A stretch of DNA of 64,000 nt. Source: JACPFV01 sp035526825. GTDB taxonomy: Bacteria; Pseudomonadota; Gammaproteobacteria; Nevskiales; Nevskiaceae. This document shows, in pieces, positions 57,566 through 64,000 of the stretch. The notes under the pieces were generated by a model, which did no database searches, was not told where the DNA came from, and saw only the letters and a program-made list of their open reading frames with translations. The position numbers were made by a program, and so were the translations under genes. Location of the stretch: contig DATLBT010000070.1 in the NCBI GenBank assembly GCA_035526825.1, forward strand, positions 1-64,000. Direction: 5' to 3'. Every line of letters starts with the position of its first letter. Position 1 is the first letter of the stretch.

Positions 57566-58544
57566 AGATCTGGTCAAACACCCCGCCCTCGCCGAAATGC
57601 GTCGACTGCGCCTTGGCCCAGCCGCCGAAGTCGGCGATGGTGACAAGCGGGATCTTCGCGAACTTGGCTGTGTACTTCGCCTTGGCCTTCTCGCCAGTCG
57701 GGCGGTAGTGATGCTTGCCGATGAGGTCCTGCCCGGCGTCGGTGTAAAGGAAGTTCAGGTAGGCCTCCGCAACCTTGCGCGTGCCCTTCTTGTCGACGAC
57801 CTTGTCGACCACCGTGACCGGCGGCTCAGCAAGGATCGACAGCGACGGCGCGACGATCTCGAGCTTGTCAGCGCCGAATTCCTCGATCGACAGGAATGCC
57901 TCGTTCTCCCAGGCGAGCAGCACGTCGCCGATGCCGCGCTGCGCAAACGTCGTGGTCGCGCCGCGCGCGCCGGTGTCGAGTACCGGCGCGTTGCGGTAAA
58001 GCGCGCCAACGAACTCGCGCGCCTTGGCGTCGTCGTTGGCGTTTTGCTTCAGCGCGTAGGCGTATGCCGCGAGGTAGTTCCAGCGCGCCCCGCCCGAGGT
58101 CTTCGGGTTCGGCGTGACGATGGACACGCCGGGCTTCACCAGGTCGTTCCAGTCGCGTATCGCCTTGGGATTGCCCTTGCGCACCAGGAACACGATCGTC
58201 GAGGTATAGGGCGACGAGTTGTGCGGCAGGCGCTTTTGCCAGTTTGCCGGGATCGACTTGGCGCGCTCGGCGACGGCATCGATGTCACCGGCGAGCGCCA
58301 GCGTCACGACGTCGGCCTTGAGCCCGTCGATCACGGAGCGCGCCTGCTTGCCCGAGCCGCCGTGCGACTGCTTGATCACGACGACGTCGCCGGTCTTCTG
58401 CTTCCACTCGGCGGCGAACGCGGCGTTGACCTCCTTGTACAACTCGCGGGTCGGGTCGTAGGAGACGTTGAGCAGCTCGATCTTGCCGCCGTGCGCCGCA
58501 AAGGGGATCGCCAGCAGCGCGGCGAAGAGTATTTTGCTTTTCAT
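57555..58544 (-). CDS. sbp: Periplasmic sulfate-binding protein
   Basis: 329 residues with a signal peptide (MKSKILFAALLAIPFAAHG). NVSYDPTRELYKEVN near the mature N-terminus and VTPNPKTSGGARWNYLAAY near 143-161 are the sulfate-binding hallmarks, with QSHGGSGKQARSVIDGL lining the site. It delivers sulfate or thiosulfate to CysTWA. ATG 58544 comes one base after the porin stop and has no Shine-Dalgarno site, so translation is probably coupled. Confidence 0.93.
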   Translation of the reverse strand: MKSKILFAALLAIPFAAHGGKIELLNVSYDPTRELYKEVNAAFAAEWKQKTGDVVVIKQSHGGSGKQARSVIDGLKADVVTLALAGDIDAVAERAKSIPANWQKRLPHNSSPYTSTIVFLVRKGNPKAIRDWNDLVKPGVSIVTPNPKTSGGARWNYLAAYAYALKQNANDDAKAREFVGALYRNAPVLDTGARGATTTFAQRGIGDVLLAWENEAFLSIEEFGADKLEIVAPSLSILAEPPVTVVDKVVDKKGTRKVAEAYLNFLYTDAGQDLIGKHHYRPTGEKAKAKYTAKFAKIPLVTIADFGGWAKAQSTHFGEGGVFDQIYAR

Positions 58545-58545
58545 T

Positions 58546-59916
58546 TCAGAACTGATACTGGAAGCGCGTGAAGACGGCCTGCTCGCGATCGCGATCGCCG
58601 CCCGCGGCGGCGCCGCCGGTAAAGTCGGTTTCCTCGTAGTCGAGGCCTATGCGCGCGTTGCCGGTGAGGTACCAGTTCAGCGCGGCGCCGGCGCTGCGGG
58701 CCTCGCTGACCGATGCTGCCGGGCTGGCGTAGACCGGGAACACCGCGTCGTCGATGTCGAGTACGCCGTAGCGCGCGGCGACTTCGATGGCGCCGAAGCC
58801 GTCGCCGCCGGACTGCCAGGGGGCGCCCGGCTTCACGCCGCGGTGCGACGCGTCCTCGCCGGTCAGCACGAATCTCGCGGCGCCCTGGTAGGCGACGTGC
58901 TCGAACTTGCCGGGAGCGCCGTTGATGGCGACCTCCTGCTCCGAGGTGATGTGCTCGGCGAGCAGGCCGAAGCTGCCGTTGTAGAAGTACAGCTGCGGCG
59001 AAACGCGCGTGTGCTGGCCCGCGGCGACCACCGTGTTGGCGACCGTCGGCGCGGCGTTGATGAGGTACGTGAAGATGGTGCTCTGGCCGGGACTGCGGTA
59101 GCGCGGCAGCGTGTTGTTGAAATTGTTCGTCACGGTGGTGGGGTTGGTGCCGACCGTGTTGAGCTTGCTGCCCTGCGTGCCGGCCACACCGAAGCCGAGA
59201 CCCTGCAGGAAACCGGGGTCGTTCTTGAACGGCTCGAAGAACAGGCGCGCGGCAGCCTCCTTGCGATTGTCGCTGTCTTGCGCCGCCGCGTCACGGCCGT
59301 CGGGCGTGCCGTTGCCGTACTCAAGCTGGTACTGCGTGGTGCCGGCGAAAAACTCGCCCTGCAGCTGCAGGCCGAGGTCGCGACCGGCGCCGAGCTCGGT
59401 CGGCAGGCCGCGCTCGACGAAAATCAACGCGGATGTGGACTGCAGGTACTCGAGGCCGACCGGCGACTTGAATTTGCCGGCACGCAGGCCGAACGCCGGG
59501 TGGAAGCGCAGCTCGCCATAGACATCGGAAGCGCTGGCCGAGTCGCCCGCAAACTGCGGCTGCAGACGGAAGAACACCAGCTGGCCGAGCGTGAACTCGA
59601 AGGTCGGCTCCACTCGGCGCAGCAGGAAGGTGTCGCCCAGGCCCTGCGCCGCCGGATCGCCGACGAAGGCGCGGGCGTCGGCCTGCAGCAGACCCTTGAA
59701 CTTGAACTCGAATGCCCCGTCCGCGCTCTTCCAGCCGAAGCCCTTGTCGCCGGCGGACGTGGTGACCGTGTCCTTGGCCTTGGCTTGCGCTTCCTCGGCC
59801 TGGATCTCGAGCTTGCGCTCGATGACCTTGAGGCGCTGGTCGAGTTCCTGCTGTGACTGCGCGGCGGCCGGAAGCGCGATGGCGCCGGCGATGACTGCTG
59901 CCATTCCCCGTTTCAC
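58546..59916 (-). CDS. Outer-membrane porin of the OprO/OprP (phosphate-selective) family
   Basis: 456 residues from GTG 59916, with AAGGA about 8 bases upstream. The signal peptide (MKRGMAAVIAGAIALPAAAQ) is followed by a coiled coil (QELDQRLKVIERKLEIQAEE) and a 16-strand barrel with typical turns (FKFKGLLQADARAFVGDP, AGKFKSPVGLEYLQS) ending FTRFQYQF with terminal Phe. The family makes anion-selective trimers. Placement as first gene of the sulfate operon suggests it admits sulfate across the outer membrane, which is inference from position. Confidence 0.87.
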   Translation of the reverse strand: MKRGMAAVIAGAIALPAAAQSQQELDQRLKVIERKLEIQAEEAQAKAKDTVTTSAGDKGFGWKSADGAFEFKFKGLLQADARAFVGDPAAQGLGDTFLLRRVEPTFEFTLGQLVFFRLQPQFAGDSASASDVYGELRFHPAFGLRAGKFKSPVGLEYLQSTSALIFVERGLPTELGAGRDLGLQLQGEFFAGTTQYQLEYGNGTPDGRDAAAQDSDNRKEAAARLFFEPFKNDPGFLQGLGFGVAGTQGSKLNTVGTNPTTVTNNFNNTLPRYRSPGQSTIFTYLINAAPTVANTVVAAGQHTRVSPQLYFYNGSFGLLAEHITSEQEVAINGAPGKFEHVAYQGAARFVLTGEDASHRGVKPGAPWQSGGDGFGAIEVAARYGVLDIDDAVFPVYASPAASVSEARSAGAALNWYLTGNARIGLDYEETDFTGGAAAGGDRDREQAVFTRFQYQF

Positions 59917-60087
59917 GAACTGATTCCTTTTTTGTGGTTATCCCGAAGAGGCGCGTAGGTTAAGGCGGAGCCATATTCCAGCGAAATACTTTGTATAGCC
60001 TCGATTATCTCTTTTGGGAATATACCCTTCGGCGATCCAGCCGAGTCGCTTGTTAAACTCGCGGCCCCTCCCCGCCCCCATGCGCTG
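59917..60087. promoter_or_regulatory. Divergent AT-rich regulatory region upstream of the sulfate operon
   Basis: 171 bases between the porin and the antiporter. An inverted pair ATATTCC (59973-59979) and GGAATAT (60017-60023) lies in an AT-rich tract that stands out from GC-rich surroundings. This could hold LysR-type sites of CysB or Cbl, the usual sulfur regulators, but no consensus is claimed. Promoters of both divergent genes must lie here. Confidence 0.45.
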
Positions 60088-61461
60088 ATGCCACGCAGCC
60101 TGCTGACCTACCTGCTAGCCCTGGTTGCTGGCGCGGCAGCGATCGGTCTCCTCGTGACGTGGGGCGCAGCGCTACACCCCGGCGGCGCGGTGCCAGTGCC
60201 GCGCGTGGAGCCGGCGTCGTCGCTGATGGCGCACCTGCAGTCGCCGCTGCCGCTGCTGCTGATCCAGATCGTCGTGATCCTCGCGGCCGCGCGCCTGGCC
60301 GGCGCGGCGATCAAGCAGTTCGGCCAACCTGCGGTGATCGGCGAGATCGTCGCCGGCATCCTGCTCGGACCGTCACTGCTGGGCTGGCTGGCGCCGGACA
60401 TGACGGCCTTCCTGTTCCCGCCCGCATCGCTGCCTGCACTGACCCTGTTCGGGCAGGTCGGCGTCCTGCTTTTCATGTTCGTGGTCGGACTCGAGGTCGA
60501 CCTCGAGCGGCAAGCCGCCGAGGCGCGCGCCGCGATCGCGGTGAGCCATGCCGGACTGATCATCCCGTTCATTCTCGGCGTGCTGTGCGCGATGGTCGGC
60601 TTCGAGGAACTCGCGCCGCCGGGCGTGCCATTCACCGGCTTCGCGCTGTTCCTCGGCATCGCGATGAGCGTGACCGCGTTCCCGGTGCTCGCGCGCATCC
60701 TCAAGGAGCGCAAGCTCACCGAGACGCCGCTCGGGCAGCGCGCGATCGCGTGTGCGGCAATTGGCGACGTGCTGGCCTGGTCGATCCTGGCCGTGGTGGT
60801 CGCAATCGTGAAGGCTGGCGACGTCACGGAAGCGGCCTGGATGATCGGGCTGGCGCTGGTGTTCGCCATATTCATGGTCGGCGTAGTGCGCAAGCCGCTC
60901 GAGCGCCTGGTCGATCGGTACTACATACCGGGCGGGCGCGAGGGCTATCCGCTGATCGCCGGGATGCTGATCTTCGCGTTCGCGAGCGCGGTGTTCACCG
61001 AGATCATCGGCATCCACGCGCTGTTCGGCGCGTTCCTCGCGGGCACGCTGGTGTCGGGGCACCACGAATTCCGCAAGTACCTTCACGATCGTGTGCTGCC
61101 GCTGTCGTCGCTGATCATGCTGCCGCTGTTCTTCGCGCTGGTCGGGTTGCGCACCAAGGTGGGGCTGCTCGACTCGGCGCTGGACTGGCTGGTCTGCGCG
61201 GGCCTGATCGCCGTCGCCAGCGCCGGCAAGCTGGGTGGCTGCATGCTGGCCGCGCGATGGACCGGCGCGCCGTGGCGTGACGCTTTCGCGCTAGGCGCGT
61301 TGCTCAACACGCGCGGCTTGATGGAATTGATCGTGCTGAATGTCGGCTACGAGCTGGGCATCCTCTCAGCGCGCGTCTTCACCATGCTGGTGATCATGGC
61401 GATCGTGACCACGGTGATGACCGGCCCCCTCCTGACTCTGGCCCTCAAGAAGAAAAAATAG
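60088..61461 (+). CDS. Kef-type cation:proton antiporter (CPA2)
   Basis: 457 residues, almost wholly membrane with about 12-13 helices. Signature parts: QFGQPAVIGEIVAGILLGPS near 78-97, QVGVLLFMFVVGLEVDLE near 121-138, and the later GIHALFGAFLAGTLVSG. There is no C-terminal nucleotide-binding domain, so it is the short form. It exchanges Na+ or K+ for protons at the inner membrane. An N-terminal extra helix of about 60 residues precedes the core. Confidence 0.88.
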   Translation: MPRSLLTYLLALVAGAAAIGLLVTWGAALHPGGAVPVPRVEPASSLMAHLQSPLPLLLIQIVVILAAARLAGAAIKQFGQPAVIGEIVAGILLGPSLLGWLAPDMTAFLFPPASLPALTLFGQVGVLLFMFVVGLEVDLERQAAEARAAIAVSHAGLIIPFILGVLCAMVGFEELAPPGVPFTGFALFLGIAMSVTAFPVLARILKERKLTETPLGQRAIACAAIGDVLAWSILAVVVAIVKAGDVTEAAWMIGLALVFAIFMVGVVRKPLERLVDRYYIPGGREGYPLIAGMLIFAFASAVFTEIIGIHALFGAFLAGTLVSGHHEFRKYLHDRVLPLSSLIMLPLFFALVGLRTKVGLLDSALDWLVCAGLIAVASAGKLGGCMLAARWTGAPWRDAFALGALLNTRGLMELIVLNVGYELGILSARVFTMLVIMAIVTTVMTGPLLTLALKKKK

Positions 61462-61468
61462 GGGCTTT

Positions 61469-61530
61469 TGTGGGAGGGCCCCTGGGCCCGATGTCGGTGG
61501 CACAACATCGGGGCCACGGCCCCTCCCACA
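61469..61530. repeat. REP-like palindrome between the antiporter and rlmKL
   Basis: TGTGGGAGGG at 61469-61478 and CCCTCCCACA at 61521-61530 are perfect inverted ends, and inside them CCCGATGT (from 61488) pairs with ACATCGGG. The 62-base element resembles repeats found in many intergenic spaces of Gammaproteobacteria with TGTGGGAG-type ends. It starts 8 bases after the antiporter stop and could act as a transcription barrier, though it lacks a T-run. Confidence 0.75.
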
Positions 61531-61539
61531 ACATCTCTC

Positions 61540-61589
61540 TTCATCAAAATGTCTCCCCTTCATCAAAGTGTCGCCCCTTCATAATGTCG
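61540..61589 (+). repeat. 19-base tandem repeat upstream of rlmKL
   Basis: Two full copies (61540-61558 and 61559-61577; TTCATCAAAATGTCTCCCC and one with two changes) and a partial third (61578-61589) lie right before the rlmKL start. They form the whole 5' leader visible after the REP-like palindrome and leave no Shine-Dalgarno site. Confidence 0.75.
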
Positions 61590-61591
61590 AA

Positions 61592-63817
61592 ATGACCGAA
61601 CCCCTCTCCCTCTTCGCCACCGCCAGCCGCGGGCTCGAGCACTTGCTTGCGAAGGAACTCACCGCGTTCGGCGCGGCGACGGTTAAGGAACAGGGCGGCG
61701 GCGTCTCCTTTACCGGCGACCTCGCGGTGGCCTACCGCGCCTGCCTGTGGTCGCGCATGGCGAGCCGCGTGCTGCTGCCGCTGTCGCGCTTTCCGCTGCT
61801 GGATGCGGATGGCTTGTATCAGGCCGCGCTCGCGATCGACTGGACCGACGTGTTCGACGTCAAGAGCACCTTCGCCATCGAGGTCGCCGGTCGTTCGGCC
61901 GCCGTCACCCACACGCATTACGCCGGACTGAAGGTGAAGGACGCCATCGCCGACACCTTCCGCGCCAAGACCGGCGAGCGGCCCGACGTCGACACCGACA
62001 ACGCGCAGGTTCGCATCCACCTGCATCTCGACCGGGACCACGCGCAGATCGCGCTGGATCTTTCGGGCGAGAGCCTGCACCGGCGCGGCTACCGGCGTTC
62101 CGGTGTCGAGGCGCCGCTGAAGGAAAACCTCGCCGCCGCGATCCTGACGCGCGCGGACTGGCCCACGCTCGCAGCGCAGGGCGCGCCATTGCTCGACCCG
62201 ATGTGTGGCTCCGGCACGCTGGTGATCGAGGCCGCGCTCATGGCCGCCGACGTGGCGCCGGGCCTTGCCCGCGAGCGCTACGGTTTCACCGCCTGGTTGG
62301 ATCACCAACCCAAGCTGTGGCGCGAACTGCGCGACGAGGCGCAGGCGCGCGCCAAGGCCGGACGCGCGCGGGCACTGCCTCTGCTCGCCGGCTCCGACTC
62401 CGACGAATCCGCAATCCGCGCTGCGCTCGACAATGCACGACGCGCCGGCTTTGCCGAGGGCCTGACGTTCCAGCTGAAGGACGTCTCCGACGCGCGTCCG
62501 CCGGCGTCGAGGCCCGGCCTCGTCGTCACCAATCCGCCGTACGGCGAGCGCCTCGGCGCCGAAGCCGAGGTCATCAAGCTGCACAGCCTGCTCGGCGCGA
62601 CGCTGAAGGCGAATTTCCCCGGTTGGCGCGCCGCCGTATTCACCGGCCGCCCCGACCTCGGCCCGCGCATCGGCCTGCGCGCGCACGAGATGTACTCGAT
62701 GTACAACGGCCCGCTGCCGTGCAAGCTGCTGCTGTTCGAAGTCGCCGACCGCAGCGCCGCGGTCGCGGCCGTGACGCAAGGCGCCTTGCCTTCCCGGACC
62801 GTGCCCGCGGCGCCCGCAACGCCGATCGGCGGCGAGGACTTCGCCAACCGGCTGCAGAAAAACCTCAAGCACCTGGCCAAGTGGCGGAAGCGCGAGGGCG
62901 TCACCTGCTACCGGCTGTACGACGCCGACCTGCCCGACTACGCCGTCGCCGTCGACATCTACGAAAGCGATGCGCGTCATGTGCACGTGCAGGAATACCA
63001 GGCGCCCAAGACCGTCGACCCGGTGAAGGCCGAGAAGCGCCTGCGCGACGCGCTCGTGCACATCCAGCGCCTGCTCGAGGTGCCGGCCGCCAACCTGCAC
63101 TTCAAGGTGCGCCGCTCGCAGAAGCCGGGCGCACAGTACGGCCGCCAGGACGAGACCGGCCGCTTCCACGAAGTGGATGAGCATGGCTGCAAGCTGGGCG
63201 TGAACCTGGACGACTACCTCGACACCGGCTTGTTCCTGGATCACCGCGCGATTCGCCGGCGCATCCAGCAAGAGGCTGCGGGCAAGCGCTTCCTCAACCT
63301 GTTCTGCTACACGGCAAGCGCCACGGCGCACGCCGCGCGTGGCGGCGCCTCGCAGACGCTGTCGATCGACATGTCCAACACCTACCTGGACTGGGCGCGG
63401 CGCAACCTGCAGCTCAATGGTGTGCGCACGCAAATGTTCGACCATCCGCCGTCGCACTGGCCGGCCCACGCACTGCTGCGCGCCGATTGCGTCAAATGGC
63501 TGGAGCTGGCGTCATCGCGCGCCGCGCCGCAGTTCGACCTGATCCTGTGCGACCCGCCGACCTTCTCGCACTCCAAGAAAATGGAAGGCGTGCTCGACGT
63601 CCAGCGCGACCATCCACAACTGATCCGCCAGTGCGCGGCGCTGCTCGCGCCGGGCGGCGTGCTCTATTTCTCGACGAATCGCCGCAGCTTCAAGCTCGAT
63701 GCGGCGGCACTCGACGGCCTGCATGCCGACGACATCACCGCGCAGACACTCGACGAGGATTTCCGGCGCTTGCCGCCGCCGCCACCGCACAAGGCGTGGC
63801 GGATCACCTGGCCCTAG
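61592..63817 (+). CDS. rlmL: Bifunctional 23S rRNA methyltransferase RlmKL
   Basis: 741 residues, a two-enzyme fusion. Residues about 5-160 contain the THUMP domain, about 165-385 the RlmL methyltransferase (LLDPMCGSGTLVIEAALMA; VVTNPPYGERLG) that makes m2G2445, and about 440-741 the RlmK methyltransferase (FLNLFCYTASATAHAARGGA; LILCDPPTFSHSKKMEG) that makes m7G2069. Start at ATG 61592 (MTEPLSLFATASRGLEHLL) follows the family N-terminus. Neighbours give no functional link. Confidence 0.94.
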   Translation: MTEPLSLFATASRGLEHLLAKELTAFGAATVKEQGGGVSFTGDLAVAYRACLWSRMASRVLLPLSRFPLLDADGLYQAALAIDWTDVFDVKSTFAIEVAGRSAAVTHTHYAGLKVKDAIADTFRAKTGERPDVDTDNAQVRIHLHLDRDHAQIALDLSGESLHRRGYRRSGVEAPLKENLAAAILTRADWPTLAAQGAPLLDPMCGSGTLVIEAALMAADVAPGLARERYGFTAWLDHQPKLWRELRDEAQARAKAGRARALPLLAGSDSDESAIRAALDNARRAGFAEGLTFQLKDVSDARPPASRPGLVVTNPPYGERLGAEAEVIKLHSLLGATLKANFPGWRAAVFTGRPDLGPRIGLRAHEMYSMYNGPLPCKLLLFEVADRSAAVAAVTQGALPSRTVPAAPATPIGGEDFANRLQKNLKHLAKWRKREGVTCYRLYDADLPDYAVAVDIYESDARHVHVQEYQAPKTVDPVKAEKRLRDALVHIQRLLEVPAANLHFKVRRSQKPGAQYGRQDETGRFHEVDEHGCKLGVNLDDYLDTGLFLDHRAIRRRIQQEAAGKRFLNLFCYTASATAHAARGGASQTLSIDMSNTYLDWARRNLQLNGVRTQMFDHPPSHWPAHALLRADCVKWLELASSRAAPQFDLILCDPPTFSHSKKMEGVLDVQRDHPQLIRQCAALLAPGGVLYFSTNRRSFKLDAAALDGLHADDITAQTLDEDFRRLPPPPPHKAWRITWP

Positions 63818-64000
63818 GCGCCCGCAATGCTGAAGGCTTTGGCGCGATCACGCGCGGCACGCGCCGTGCGACGCGACGCAGCGCGCGTGTCGTCGGGCGC
63901 GATATGGCGGCCGGCGTGGCGAGCGCGATGCGCTGCATGAAATGCGTGCACTCGATCCAGAACCGTCGCGCCGCCTTGCGCCAGCGCAGCACGTGGAAGG
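63804..64000 (-). CDS. Possible 3' end of a gene entering from the right edge
   Basis: A minus-strand frame is open from the window edge to a stop at 63804-63806, with G/C-rich third positions like genuine genes here (peptide contains RWRKAARRFWIECTHFMQ). A second open frame (stop at 63814-63816) covers the same bases, so the true frame is not certain. It would overlap the rlmKL end. No family is recognised. Confidence 0.3.
   Translation of the reverse strand, partial: FHVLRWRKAARRFWIECTHFMQRIALATPAAISRPTTRALRRVARRVPRVIAPKPSALRAPRAR

Noticed and set aside
63814..64000. Alternative minus-strand open frame at the right edge
   Set aside because: It overlaps the better GC3-biased frame ending at 63804. 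With under 200 bases neither can be proven; only the latter is listed, at low confidence.

Overview
The window is a GC-rich chromosomal segment of a Gram-negative bacterium. A TonB-dependent outer-membrane receptor, an OprO/P-type porin, lipoprotein signal peptides, a chromosomal elongator-type tRNA-Met with encoded CCA, and YchF, RlmKL and CysTWA homologues all point to a Proteobacterium. The gene styles (MASE1 and PAS hybrid kinases, spinster-type MFS transporters beside esterases, a GlgE/TreS glycogen-trehalose cluster) best fit a high-GC gammaproteobacterium of the Xanthomonadales/Nevskiales/Steroidobacterales kind. That placement is inference; no rRNA is present to settle it.

Layout. Bases 1-6001 hold the 3' end of ychF, a MASE1 hybrid histidine kinase bracketed by two copies of the ychF 3' end, a large convergent hybrid kinase, tRNA-Met and a receiver-only regulator whose stop codon lies in the tRNA. 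Bases 6085-10698 hold glycogen synthase, a lipoprotein beta-lactamase-fold hydrolase, an unrecognised secreted protein and a PAP2 phosphatase. Bases 10720-16983 are a tight minus-strand run of two PAS hybrid kinases and a Tat-exported purple-acid-phosphatase-like enzyme. Bases 17048-23772 hold a GDSL esterase, a small lipoprotein, an MFS transporter, an isolated IS630-type helix-turn-helix ORF, a CheB-CheR-PAS fusion and an FMN reductase.

Bases 23953-42480 are the centrepiece: glgE, treS-maltokinase fusion, glgB, glgX, treZ, malQ and treY on the plus strand, mostly with overlapping start and stop codons, converging on glgP. Together these enzymes can interconvert trehalose, maltose, maltose 1-phosphate and branched alpha-glucan: TreS-Mak to GlgE to GlgB builds glucan from trehalose, GlgX/MalQ/GlgP break it down, and TreY/TreZ regenerate trehalose. 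The glgA gene 16 kb upstream would feed the same polymer from ADP-glucose (glgC is not in the window).

Bases 42511-53557 hold a DUF6766 membrane protein, a Crp/Fnr regulator, and an ester-degradation neighbourhood (PHB-depolymerase-like lipoprotein, TonB receptor, CocE-type hydrolase, carboxylesterase, MFS transporter). This neighbourhood is interrupted by a 5'-truncated ArsR gene with its SRPBCC partner and by a MazF/PemK-type toxin-antitoxin pair with a palindromic operator. Bases 53685-63817 hold a RluA-type pseudouridine synthase, a sulfate uptake operon (porin, sbp, cysT, cysW, cysA), a Kef-type antiporter and rlmKL. Several palindromic intergenic repeats occur, one of them translated as the N-terminus of CysT.

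No CRISPR array, prophage, integrase or complete insertion sequence was seen, and no stretch over 300 bases lacks a gene. I found no clearly undescribed system. The strongest leads are the duplicated ychF 3' end around a kinase, the compact trehalose-glycogen cluster, the double palindrome between the TonB receptor and the CocE hydrolase, and the toxin-antitoxin pair.
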